DNA from: Pyrrhosoma nymphula
Lineage: Eukaryota; Arthropoda; Insecta; Odonata; Coenagrionidae
NCBI GenBank assembly: GCA_963573305.1
Contig: OY754339.1
Coordinates: 13,749,941 to 13,813,940, forward strand
DNA length: 64,000 bases
Direction of reading: 5' to 3'
Shown here: piece after piece, positions 35,318-45,995 of the stretch
Numbering within the stretch: the stretch's first letter is position 1
Layout of the letters: each line of letters begins with the position of its first letter
Program-made: the position numbers and the translations under genes
Notes under the pieces: generated by a model
Told to the model about the DNA's origin: nothing
Database searches by the model: none
Seen by the model: the letters and a program-made list of their open reading frames with translations, nothing else

Positions 35318-35600
35318 CATCTACATAGAACCCTGAAAACCACGACAAGGGTGTGTGGCAGGGGGTGTGTTATTTTCTACAAGCATTGCACCATAACGTA
35401 GTGAGGTTAATGAAGCTACGACTATTAGCACATCGGGAAAAACCTGCAAATTCTGGTTGGGAGTTGATATTTCACTTACGTGCACTACACTCTAGGCATG
35501 CTACTAAAGTTCGAGAAACTATTAATGTGAGTGTATTTAGCAACTACATGAATGCACAGAAACGCAAAAGTGATGGAGGAAAAATGTAAGAGGTTCTGTT
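35318..35600 (+). repeat. family E repeat, copy 4 (short form)
   Basis: Begins catctacatagaaccctg, with aagggtgtgtggcagggggtg after it. It continues with gaggttaatgaagctac and ends ggcatgctactaaagttcg followed by agaaacta...caactacatgaatg. The 47.2-kb copy has the same order, but a LINE lies between ggcatgcc and the agttagggaaac part. This short form therefore shows the uninterrupted arrangement. Confidence 0.65.
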
Positions 35601-35739
35601 GACACTGCACATCTGATAGCTTCGGCTTCGATTAATTCGACGCTTTCGTTAAACGATTCGGAGGCGGAAGATTCGCCCGATTGCGACCCGACATTCATTT
35701 CAACAAGTCAGCATTCGGACCGTTTTCTTCTTTTTTTTG

Positions 35740-36370
35740 TTTAAGGGGTGGTTCGAGGGTGGGGGGGGTGCGGGGTCCATTTAGCCGCAGTGGGCTCTCT
35801 CTCTGAAACAAGCGCGCACCGTCAGTGATACACACGCACACGTATTCCGTCGAGCCAATACCGACCCCATTCCAGGAGGGGGAGGGTGGGGGTGCACAGG
35901 GGAGGTGGGCGATGGGAGGGGATGGGAAGACAAGCGGCTTTTGAAAAGCGAAAGCGAAAAGTGTGGAGCAGGGCGGGGGTCGGTGTAAGGGGGGGCGCGG
36001 TGCATGCTGGGAGGGAATGTGGGTATATATCGAGTGCGTCATGCATGCATGGGAGGGAGGGGAGGGGGGGGGCGGTATTGAAGGGACGCACAGGAGGGAG
36101 GATTTTGGAGGAGACGGAGAGGAAGTTGGGGATGGTAGGGGTGGTTGTGACCGCGCGTTGCCGAGTAGACGGGGGGGGGGGGTGTGGGTTGGGGGTGTGG
36201 AGGGGTTGCCGGGATGTGGTAGGGCGAATTGGGGGGGGGTGGTGAAGGAAACGGTTTGATCGATCCCGGTTTGGCCTTGTGGGGTGGGGAGGGGGAGAGA
36301 GAGGGAGGGGGAGGGTGGAGGGAGGGGTAGGAAGGGGTGCGGTGGTGGGAAGCCGTGTCTCCCCCACCAC
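35740..36370. other. GC-rich island, G-runs on plus strand
   Basis: Long G-rich plus strand with runs of 12 (36171-36182) and 9-10 G. The 238- and 182-codon minus frames are Pro/Ser/His-rich composition artefacts. Strong G-quadruplex potential. No gene is supported. Confidence 0.55.
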
Positions 36371-37179
36371 ATTATTTCGGAACCGTGGTCATGAGATGGA
36401 AGGAAAGACATCGGAGCAATGGAAATAGCTCCCCACTCGCTGGGGACGCGAATTTTGAATTTCCACGCGCACGTTATTCATTTGTTCAGTTTCGTGTGCG
36501 TTGATCACGCCGATTAAAGCTTCTCTCTTGCTTCATTCTTTTTTTATCGCCGATCTTTTTTGCGGAAGCTTGTTGGTGAATCTTATTCTATTTCGTCAAA
36601 CTCAGTGTCGATTGAGAGTGAGTATTCATGTTTTTGCTTGAGAAAGGTGAATCAATGGCCGCACAAATTGGAGAATTATAATTTAAGCTGGTTGCCTGAA
36701 GAGTGAGACTTGATTGCCTCAAGACCGAAACCTCAAATTGGACCATTTGATTAAAAAAACACATGGACATTGAGAAAACCTTATTTGTGTTAGCCCATTC
36801 GAATCACTTGCTGGCAAGTAATATTTCTCTGCTGAAATCAGATGATAAAATGGATTGTTTCAACAGAACATCATTTTAGTTTCTTTTTTGTATTATTCCC
36901 GCAGCAATTTCCGTGGCTGGGAATTTTTTTGATGGAAACAAACATACGACCTTCTCCTATTTCTCAGATCTAATTGTCGTTGAAACGCAATGAAAACCTT
37001 TTCCGAAATATCATGAACATTTTGACACCGTGGCGCGTGAATTAATTTGAGAATGAAAAGTAATGGAAGACCCACTATCGGAATTAATATTAGATTATAT
37101 CGATTTTCAGAGTGCTGTGGTGACTTATAACAAATCGATACAATTTTGTTTCCGAAATGAAAAAAATTTAAGTTACACC
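36371..37179. other. no gene seen; spacer, possibly the 3' part of the transposon at 37.2 kb
   Basis: AT-rich, without a recognised feature. Terminal repeats of the neighbouring transposon could lie here but were not found. Confidence 0.35.
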
Positions 37180-38060
37180 AATTTTTTAAAAAAGTATTTA
37201 CAAATGTTCAATGTGACATCCTTTGACCGAATGGCACTCGAATGGAAGTCGAACTCTCCCAATACCTAACGTAGTAGCATTTCTAACACAACACAGTCAC
37301 AACTGCTCCCATAGTGCGTCTTCTGCTCTTCCAAAGTGTTGGGTCGGTGAGGTGCGTGCAATTGAATCTTTGATGAAACCCCACAAAAGAAGTTGCATAG
37401 ATTGAGGCTTGAAGATTGTGACCAATGGTGAAGGGGTGAATTACGAGGCCCAATGTTCCCAACCTAGCGTTGAGGAATTTTGTTGTTCAAACATTCCCTC
37501 ACTGCCAAGTGCCAGTGTAGCGGCGTGCCTGGAAATTGAAGCCTTTATTATGTGGCGCAACTGCGGAAAAAGCCAATCTCTCAACATTCAAGGGGATGAG
37601 ATCCGGAGACAGTGTTGTTCTCTGCGAAAAAACTAGGCCGTTGACTTTTTCGTTCGAAATCGCCCAAATACGTTCACTTTAGGGTATTGCTCTTTTGTGA
37701 TCCTTGGTAGTAGCGTGTGGCTATTGCATTCCTCAAAGTCAAACATTGTGTCTGTTTACCTTTTCGGACAAATGGAACGTTGCCATTGAAAACCAATCGG
37801 AATGGGAGATTTTCATCCTCTTCTTCCCTCCCTAGAGTGAAGTGACAAAACTGAATGCGTTTTTCCTTATCCTCATCATGAAGTGCTTGCCGGAGTTGAA
37901 TATTTTTAGGGCTTCAGTGCCAAATGTCGTCGTAACACTTTCCAAACTGTTTGATGGGAAATGCCTATCTCTTGGCTAGATGGTCATGTCGATTTTTTTC
38001 GGACTGCCGTTGAAAGCCTGTCGGATTCGCTTGAAGCTTCATTCAGATATTCAGAGACGA
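37180..38060 (-). pseudogene. Tc1/mariner-superfamily transposase, heavily decayed
   Basis: The minus strand reads SSQEIGISHQTVWKVLRRHL (helix-turn-helix, about 37985-37925). It continues with FSMATFHLSEKVNRHNV (about 37795-37742) and then PHATTK. Next come LHWHLAVRECLNN-type, LCNFFCGVSS and TLEEQKTHYG blocks, and finally EFDFHSS near 37240. This order matches a common insect transposase of the IS630/Tc1/mariner group. None of the three catalytic acidic positions survives: the first is lost in a small deletion before ATFHL, and the second and third blocks read PGTPLHWH and SSLNLCNFF. Multiple stops and frameshifts. Ends not located. Confidence 0.75.
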
Positions 38061-38389
38061 CCTAAGGGGCTATTCTGTAGGTATGTTCTCGGCATTTCCG
38101 ATCCTCGAAAGTGACGAAGTATTGACATCACAGACGTCATTGAAATAGCTGAGATTTGTCGGGGTCTGTGACATCAAATCCACGGATTTTCCGAGGATTA
38201 GACCGTGTTGAGTCCTTACTGAATAAGACCCCTGAGCGTTTTGCGGCGCACAAGTATCCTGTCTTCGTAAAAGTGCTCGTATCACCTTCTAATAATCGGC
38301 GCGGTAATCGGAATATAGATGAAATTATATTGGAATATGTTTTTTTTCTTTCGAATATTGGACTCGGCATGACTCCTTGATAATTGCTG
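38061..38389. other. spacer
   Basis: Overlapping short frames on both strands with no recognisable product. Confidence 0.35.
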
Positions 38390-38640
38390 TGAACAATTAT
38401 TATAATAAGAAATGTATTATTTCGCGTTTAGAATTAAAACTTCATATGTAATAGAACTATTACGGAATGTATGTTGTGCGTCATAAGGCTACGTGTTAAA
38501 ATAGCATAAAATTGGCAAAAAACCAAATTGATATGATGCAATGTTTTCACTCTTATCCAAAGATATTAAAAATATGGACAAGTATGCAATGTTTCACGAA
38601 AATCTTTACATAAACACACATCCCTCCTTCCACCTGTAAG
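38390..38640 (-). repeat. family D repeat, copy 2
   Basis: The reverse complement shares gtgaaacattgcatac, tcaatttggtttttt, tattttaacacgtag and aaacgcgaaataat with 51165-51420 and 12540-12795. Non-coding. Confidence 0.65.
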
Positions 38641-38936
38641 CGCAGGCACTCCATTTGTCCGTCGGATGAGACGTTCCACGCTGTGATCCCTTGGCGCCTC
38701 GGGTAAAAAGTGGGCAATAGCGCCGACGCCAGGTTTCGCTCCAGTAGAGGGAAGAGATGGAGGGTTGAAAAGAGGGAAACAGGGTGTGTGTGTAGTACCG
38801 TATACTGTTGCCATTTTCTTACTGAGTATGTATAATGATGACGAAATGAGTCCACTCCATTAGAATACTGCCCACTCACCGTCGCATAGACGTCATCGGC
38901 TAGAATTTTTCGTACACACCGCACCACGCGGCTGAC

Positions 38937-39394
38937 ATTATAGGAAAGCGAGTTGCGAGCTTTACCATTTAAGATGTCGAAGTTAGCGCATATCTGAACA
39001 CATCAGTGGACATTAGCGCACACGAATGACGTTGAATGGAACGATGTGCGCTGGCGAAATGTTCGTTAACATGCCTGTAGTTGAACAACAGTCACTACCG
39101 AATGCTTTATGTAAAGTTTTTGAATTTGTCCTGAACAATTATTTAAAAAATGCAAGCTTTTTATCACAGAGTAATTAAAAGCTTTATGATAAGGATATTT
39201 GACGTATTTACTGAAAATAAACAAACTTGACAACAACCATGGATTCCATTATCGGCGTTCCTTTGTTATTTAGCGCAAATCAACTTTCCTTTCGGTCTGT
39301 TTTGAAGTGCGCTACCTAGTGCGCAGGGTCTGTAACGAATACATGTGTTGCGAAGCGATTAGCGCACATGAGCGTATGAAGAGCTCCCATCATA
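38937..39394 (-). mobile_element. family C MITE, copy 2
   Basis: Shares cacacgaatgacgttgaatgg, split by a few changes, with copies at 16.2 and 55.6 kb. Other shared blocks are aagctttttatcac, caaacttgacaacaa and tagcgcac. The right end reads gagctccc at 39381-39388. The left end is less well preserved. No ORF. Confidence 0.65.
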
Positions 39395-42300
39395 TTAGGA
39401 AAAATATATCAATAAGCGTTTATCGGAGCTGGGTGGATTAAACATCGTGGGAAGGGTGAAGGATACTAATCCCTCCCTCGTGGCAGCAGTGGAGTGGGCG
39501 GGTGCAGGAGGCTGGAGGGGTGGTGCGGGGGCGCGGAATGGGCGGTGCGTGGTGTGGGAGTTGCGTAGCGGGGGCTGTGAACGCGTCGAGTTGGATGGAG
39601 GGAGGAAGGACGCGAGAAGAAGGCGCACGAAACGCATCGCTTCCCTTTCCTTGGCCGAACTGTAGAATGGCTCTTTCCTCAGGAGTGAGTCATTCACCAA
39701 GTTAGAGAATTTGACACGAATTATCTCATAATTACACTTTACGCAGTGATTTACAATGCAGATAAATACTTATAATATGACCTCAGAGTTTATTTATGTT
39801 GTTTATTTATTCTGGTCACCTGGCGGTGGCTTTTGTGGGTTTATCATCCGTCCGTGAGGCCCAATGCTGGACCTAAACCTCTCCCGCAGGTAGAATACTA
39901 AATTACTAATGTCCAGTGACTGAACTTCTCGCCCAGAAGAGGCATAAGGACCGTATTGACTTTTGTTTTCTCCTTTTGTTATTTTTTGTTGTGGCTTAGT
40001 TTCTCCTTCCTTTTCTTGTATTTGTAAACGCGGTAATAAACTCCTTTTTGACTTGACTAGGCTTTCACTTGTAAATTACCGGCCTTCTTCGTTATTCATT
40101 CACATATCTTATCGCTTAGTCTGCGGCGAGGTGGGGGAAAGTTCCTTCACTGTGGCTGCCACATGGTATTGCCTGCGGAATGGAAAACATTGAGATATTT
40201 TGGTCGCTGAATAAGTATATACTTTTGTGGTGACTACTTCAATTCTGCCGGCATGAAACTTCACCTGGGTCTTCTACCCGTCAAGAATGCTAACTTTAAA
40301 CCACCGCTTGCCACCTGTTATAGAGTAATAAAAGCTGTTTAATGTTCCAACACTGGAAAAATTGAAAGTGTAATGTTCATGCACCCTATAGAGGGCGCGT
40401 TGAAATGGTCCAAAGCTTGGAAACAGTATGATCTCTGGACTTGAATGCATAAGACGTTCCAGGTCAAGGAGGTTAGAAAAGAAATGGAGGCGACTTACCA
40501 CTTGATTCTTGAAGCCGATTCCGCCATTGCAGTCGGCACAGTTTAGACCTTCCTCTGGCTTACGTGTCCGGCGGTCGCGTTCGATTTTCGTCAAATCTAA
40601 GTTAAAAACCACAGACGAGGCGATGTTTTGTGACTGGTTTGGCAACACCTACTTGGCACAAAACCCTTCCCAAGCACCCCTATTCTTGCTTCACTTTCGC
40701 CCATGAGCGTTCACGGTTTTCCCTCTTTTTCATTTTAACCTCCTTGGTCCAAGTTGCCATGTCTCGTGAATAGGCACTGTAGTTGGTAGTGCGGATTTTA
40801 AGTATTAGTTTGTGCTAGAAGGATAGGAGATGGCCACTGGCTACGTAATCACGATGCAGGGCACTCTCTCGACTTACCTATTCATTTTTGGAAGGAAAAA
40901 CATGTCGCGCTCTGTTGCGGGCGAATTTCATGGAGTGGAGGGTGAGGTCAACTGCAAGCGATTGGCTGAGGGGCAAAGGGCGGTGTCCTTACCTCAAGTC
41001 TCCTTAATAGCAAAACGGTTCCCTTTGATTCTTCCATCTCTTCAGATCTGTCGTATATCTTTTACTACTAGGGCCCTAGGGTTTACTAGTTTTCAAATGA
41101 GCAAAACTGGGTGCAGTGTGGAAGGGGAAAGTGTTTTGATTTTAACTATCAATGACAGCTTTTTGAAAATTTTTATTGAAGTATTTGGATTCACATTTAA
41201 AAAAATTGTATTCTCCCTTGTTAATGGGTGGATTAAACCCAAGCAAAATTAAGTCACTAAAACAATGCCATGATCTATTTGAAATCTGTAAAACTTTGTG
41301 CGTAAGTGAATTAAATCTTCTAAAATTTTCGTTTTACTGTAAAGGTGGATTTTGTCATGGATGTTTTAGTCCAAATGCGCATTTATTACGCCAAAAGTGT
41401 AGCTATGTATGATATGCTAACGTGCATGGCTAAGGAGATGAAATCTCCTCCATCAAAAACTCAAACAGTGATTGATTGCTCGGAAGAATGCTACCATTCA
41501 GATAATTTAATTCCAAAATCCGTCTCGACATGTCTCATATAAACAATTCGATCTCCCTGCGAGTGCTTGCATTGCTGGAGATGATGAGAGAGTGCTGGAG
41601 ATTATTGCTCCGACGCACACGGGGGGAACGCGAAGTACTCGAAACGCGAAGAGTAGTACTCGAATCGAGGGGACGGATGAACTGCCTCGAAAATCCCGAA
41701 GGGGTCGCTGTCGACAGTTTTTCCGGTTCACGCAGGAATCAGATGTCGCCTTGGATTGAGGGGGAGGGGGGGGGGGGCTTCATCGCGGGACTCAGGGAAA
41801 TATTTTAACTTTATCATTTAAGATTAATTTTTTCCGAATTTGCACTTTGCGAGAACATTAAATTATAACAGAAATACGAAGGAACTATCTTTAAACATAT
41901 TACGAGAGTAACGACCAAACGAGTCTATTTATTAGGTTTATTTAATAATTTTATTTTATTCTTTAATATTATTAATTTTGAATCCGTTTTTTTAAAACTA
42001 TAAAGAAATTATCCAGCGAGGCCTAGGAAGGAATCTGATACCAACACTTTCATTCGTAAGCTGAGAGAAAGTGAGATGCAATTAACAGGAGCCAAAGACT
42101 TTGAACATATTTAACAAATTCATTTGCAATTTTATTGCAGGCCTAAATGAAATATATACAAACATTTATTCGTTATTTTATAAGTTTTAAATGCTCAATT
42201 TTAATAGTGAATTAGGCTACACGCACGGCGCCTACGGGAAATTTTATTCCAGTGGTGCCAATCTAATTCAAAGGATTTTCATCGATCGGAATTTGTTCTC

Positions 42301-42823
42301 GATAGAGCATTTTGATCGGTTTATATTATATAACTACTAAGCTTTTGATTATACATATTAATAAAATGTGATTCTCATAAATAATGTAAAAATAAATGCA
42401 GTTTAAAGTTCTCAACACAAAAGGTTAATGTGTACGATCTCAAGATGAAGATGTATAAATAAACAACAGAAACAGAATCATGGTTACCTATCCACATCTA
42501 TACAATTCAAACTCAACGCTAATATCAGTACAAAGTAGAAACTCAAACTCGCTGTAGCGTCGTATTTTCTATAAATACCTACCGAAAAGCATGCATTCAT
42601 TCAACGTTGTATACGTTGGCAATGCGTTATAACCTGGGTCCTCTTATTCTTCCCCGGTAGCCCAGGGCCTCAACAACCTTTAATCCCCTGCCTTGATCCG
42701 ATGGACGACGGACGATGGACGCTGGTTGGACTCACGCGCGAGTAGCGAAGGATTTTTTTATCGCCGATGCCCACATGTGCCACTACCTCTCCCCAACCCC
42801 CCTCTCTGTGGCGCTCTCTGCCG
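39395..42823. other. no accepted gene; several orphan open frames
   Basis: 39440-39660 is G-rich and compositional. A 124-codon minus frame (40274-40648) and plus frames at 40830-41252 (140 codons), 41176-41412 and 41345-41542 have ordinary protein composition but no recognisable family, promoter or clear splice frame. 41760-42600 is AT-rich and featureless. I see nothing else. Confidence 0.35.
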
Positions 42824-42925
42824 CTTCATTTAAATACTACCCTGCGAGCCGTCGCAGAGGCGTGTGGAAAGAGGTGTTAGGCCATGGAAAGGGGAGGGAA
42901 GAAAGAATCGGATTAGGGAAAGGGA
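42824..42925 (+). repeat. family E repeat, copy 5 (truncated)
   Basis: cttcatttaaatactaccct, then gagccgtcgcagaggcgtgtgg and ggtgttaggcc. The following gaaaggggagggaaga... resembles the 22.8-kb copy for about 50 more bases. Confidence 0.6.
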
Positions 42926-43589
42926 GAATGAAACGCATGCTAATGTAGTCTCGCATGTTAGTGTCCCACTCTTAATTTTCGTTGTGGTCATTAACCCATA
43001 AACGCCCTATGGGGTCTTTAGCGACCTATATTTAAAAGAACTACAACTGAGAAAATTGCCATAGATGTATTCTCAAAATATGTTAATTTACTTTTCCAAA
43101 CATAAAAATTAAACCCATTAGCAACTTTGCAGCTCTGTTTACGCACTGTTTTTTATATTTTTCTTTATCAATTAATATCAGATTTCGATTCAGTCGTGTC
43201 ACTGTTTGAATACGTAATTTTTAAATCTTTTTTATCTATTAAACATTTTTGATGCAACCGTTTGTTTGAAAGGATGATAGTTTAAATAATAACGCCGCGT
43301 GGAGAGGGTGGCAACGTGCAAGTTTGAAAAGGGAGAGTGAATGTATGATTCCTCTCGCAACGCGGAATTCGTCATTCGCTTGTCTCGCGTCTGTGTATGT
43401 GTTGACTCACACTCTCGGAGGGGGAGGTGAGGATAGGGGGGAGGGGCAGAGTGTCCAGAGAGGGGAGAGGGAGGGGGGATTGTGTGCGGGAGCTAAGGGG
43501 GAGGGGAAGTCCTCCCGAGTGACGGAGGCGTCGCGTCGCTTTTCGTGTTTTATTTTTTTAATAAAAAAAAGACCGATTGGAGGCATTGA
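42926..43589. other. spacer with a G-rich patch
   Basis: 43410-43520 is G-rich, with a compositional open frame. Otherwise AT-rich, nothing supported. Confidence 0.4.
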
Positions 43590-44060
43590 AGGTAGTTAGA
43601 GCGATTTTCGTTTATGTACAGATTTGCGTTAAAATTTGCCTACGTGTGCTCATTTGCAAAATGTATAGATAAAACTGAAAAAAATTACGTTAAGACCGAT
43701 TGGATTTTTTGGCTTCTTCATCTTCCGTTTCAACCCTTGAGTTGGTCTGCAGCAGACAACTCCATTCATCTCTCTTCTCAGCTTTCCGTTTCAGGTCGTA
43801 ATATGTTCTGCATTGCATATCTGCCAAAATTTGGCTTATGTAATCTAGTCGGGGCCTTCTTCTGCAATTTGTTCACTCACTTATCCCTCATTAATTCTTT
43901 TGACTTGAGTATCGTGCCGTAGCAAATGTCCAATAAGTTCAGCTCTTCTTTCTTTAATGATTTTTTGCTATTTTTGGATATTCAATACTATTTTAACACG
44001 CAGCCTGAAGGAACATGACATATATTTCGTTGTAAATTACCACATATGTGTAATTGAGGA
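43590..44060 (+). repeat. family D repeat, copy 3, split by a LINE tail
   Basis: The left part (about 43590-43711) matches the start of 51165-51420: ggtagttagagcgatttt, gatttgcgt and acgtgtgctcatttgc. The right part (about 43970-44060) resumes with attcaatactattttaacac and acat...ttatttcg equivalents. The intervening 250 bases are a minus-strand LINE fragment, so a LINE inserted into this repeat. Confidence 0.6.
43712..43958 (-). pseudogene. LINE RT C-terminal tail inserted in family D
   Basis: Minus-strand frames read IIKERRAELIGHLLRHDTQV, followed by KRINEG, then SEQIAEEGPD, and at the end RKAEKRDEWSCLLQTN-like residues. These are the last blocks of a common arthropod LINE ORF. GATTTTTTG occurs at both junctions (43703-43711 and 43959-43967), a likely though T-rich target duplication. 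5'-truncated and frameshifted. Confidence 0.65.
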
Positions 44061-44918
44061 AATAAGATGATGAAGGTTGCATGAAGTCCATTCAATTAGT
44101 CGTGAAGGGGGTGAGTGGATGAAATTGGAGAGCGGTAGACGTTTTAGAACGTCGGGAGCGCGCTTGATGTAACATAATATAGCTGCATCCCTATGTATAT
44201 ATATCCCACGATTTGTCGCCCAAATCTATCGTCAAACAGACGTTTCTTCAAGCTAATCCTCCATGGAGTCCACGATTGATGTTGGACATACCAATTCTTT
44301 CAGCGGTTCATATTGATTTGTTTACTTAAGAGTATTCACTTAGGAAGATTTTTTGCTTAATCTTCAAACGCATTAATTATGTCACATGTGGTTATGATTG
44401 TTGACACCATTTCAGCAGCGGAAAGGCTTCTCCGCTTCTTTTTCAGCTGTTTCAACAACAATCGATACTGCCGTTGTCGTCATCCACCATGATTTCCCGC
44501 GGCGACGTCTCGTTTCCTGGACAACAATCTTCATACACCAAATTGCTTGAGCATTGGCGGAATTCTCTTTGGTGGCTGAAGATGACGCTTTGGCCTTTGG
44601 CGCAGCAGAAATCTTAGACGCTTGCCTTAGAATAAATGTATGTGAGAGTGTGGACTGAAGTAGACGCTCGCAGCGATTCTAGGTCCAGGCACGAGGCGAA
44701 TTTCCGAGGACAGTAAACGCGGCCACTCCAACGCTTGCGGAAACGGTCGTCGGCGACGGTGCCCTGGGGGGTGAGGCTGGGGGTGATCAGCCTCCGGGGA
44801 TGGCTGGATGCGATGGAATGGGAAGAGGAATAACAGAATGCTCGCGTCCAATTAACGATCCCACCCAGCCTCATTGGCCCACTCACGTCATATACGTATA
44901 TTCATATATATATATATA
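44061..44918. other. no gene seen; spacer
   Basis: Minus frames at 44614-44886 are not recognisable. A short (TA)n run at about 44903-44918 leads into the palindrome. Confidence 0.4.
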
Positions 44919-45135
44919 TGCATAAATAAAACAGTGATACACTAAACAAACACAGAAACACGCAAAAAGGACACTCACAAAAGAAAACTTGTACGTTTCG
45001 ACGTCAGGACGCCATCGTCAGCGGTAGAACCGCTGACGATGGCGTCCTGACGTCGAAACGTACAAGTTTTCTTTTGTGAGTGTCCTTTTTGCGTGTTTCT
45101 GTGTTTGTTTAGTGTATCACTGTTTTATTTATGCA
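44919..45135. repeat. perfect palindrome, 107-bp arms, PLE-like terminal units head to head
   Basis: 44919-45025 and 45029-45135 are exact inverted copies about a 3-base centre (aga, 45026-45028). Each arm carries ctgacgatggcgtcctgacg, then tcgaaacg, near the centre. That is CTGACGA, one base, a GGCGT/ACGTC stem with a CCTG loop, then GAAACG. It resembles the hammerhead core (CUGANGA...GAAA) known in Penelope-like elements. Plus copy at 45033-45060, minus copy at 44996-45021. Confidence 0.8.
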
Positions 45136-45168
45136 TGTGCATCGTCGCCGAGAGCGATTTTCTACCAA

Positions 45169-45171
<3 letters not shown>
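45136..45171 (+). repeat. 36-bp outer extension of the PLE-like unit
   Basis: gtgcatcgtcgccgagagcg, then attttctaccaagac, joins the unit to the (TA)n block. It is repeated inverted just after the TA block (from 45253) and again around the second TA block. Confidence 0.7.

Positions 45172-45252
<81 letters not shown>
45172..45252. repeat. (TA)n microsatellite, about 40 units
   Basis: Pure alternating TA between inverted copies of the unit, able to extrude as a cruciform. The translated Tyr-Ile repeats on both strands are not a protein. Confidence 0.95.
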
Positions 45253-45554
45253 GTCTTGGTAGAAAATCGCTCTCGGCGACGATGCACATGCATAAATAAA
45301 ACAGTGATACACTAAACAAACACAGAAACACGCAAAAAGGACACTCACAAAAGAAAACTTGTACGTTTCGGCGTCAGGACGCCATCGTCAGCCTCCTCTA
45401 CCGCTGATTCCTCTACCGCTGACGATGGCGTCCTGACGCCGAAACGTACAAGTTTTCTTTTGTGAGTGTCCTTTTTGCGTGTTTCTGTGTTTGTTTAGTG
45501 TATCACTGTTTTATTTATGCATGTGCATCGTCGCCGAGAGCGATTTTCTACCAA

Positions 45555-45557
<3 letters not shown>
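45253..45557. repeat. second inverted pair of PLE-like units
   Basis: A minus-oriented unit (about 45253-45396) is followed by a short ctctaccgctgattcctctac spacer, given here split as ctctaccgctga / ttcctctac. A plus-oriented unit (about 45410-45557) comes next. The hammerhead-like motifs lie at 45366-45391 (minus) and 45419-45446 (plus), here with a fully Watson-Crick GGCGT/ACGCC stem. Confidence 0.75.

Positions 45558-45636
<79 letters not shown>
45558..45636. repeat. second (TA)n microsatellite
   Basis: Pure TA repeat between a plus-oriented and a minus-oriented unit, as at 45172-45252. Confidence 0.95.
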
Positions 45637-45781
45637 GTCTTGGTAGAAAATCGCTCTCGGCGACGATGCACATGCATAAATAAAACAGTGATACACTAAA
45701 CAAACACAGAAACACGCAAAAAGGACACTCACAAAAGAAAACTTGTACGTTTCGGCGTCAGGACGCCATCGTCAGCGGTAG
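45637..45781 (-). repeat. fifth PLE-like unit
   Basis: Minus-oriented copy from the TA block to cgtcagcggt at 45779. Motif at 45750-45775. It abuts a second, different palindrome directly. Confidence 0.75.
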
Positions 45782-45995
45782 CAGGAGGTAGGAGAAAGAG
45801 ATATAGATAAAAGAATTTGTTCTTACGGGAACGTTTCGGACCGGTTGGTCCTTCCTCAGCTTTAGAAGTGAGCAGTTAGTACTCTACTACTCTGAGTACT
45901 AATGCTCACTTCTAAAGCTGAGGAAGGACCAACCGGTCCGAAAAGTTCCCGTAAGAACAAATTCTTTTATCTATATCTCTTTCTCCTACCTCCTG
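45782..45995. repeat. second near-perfect palindrome with a different hammerhead-like core
   Basis: The 93-base arms 45782-45874 and 45903-45995 are inverted copies with one mismatch. The loop holds a further ttagtactc / gagtactaa pair. Each arm carries ctgaggaaggaccaaccggt followed by ccgaaa. That is CTGAGGA, one base, a GGACC/GGTCC stem with an AACC loop, then GAAA. Minus copy at 45834-45859, plus copy at 45918-45943. The sequence is unrelated to the first palindrome outside this architecture, so it is a second PLE-like family. Confidence 0.75.

Noticed and set aside
35695..36411. 238- and 182-codon minus frames
   Set aside because: Pro/Ser/His-rich translation of C-runs, overlapping plus frames of similar length. 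Compositional.
45076..45732. Several 60-79 codon frames with long Tyr-Ile repeats on both strands
   Set aside because: They are the (TA)n microsatellite and its inverted flanks translated. The same peptide appears on both strands because the region is palindromic.
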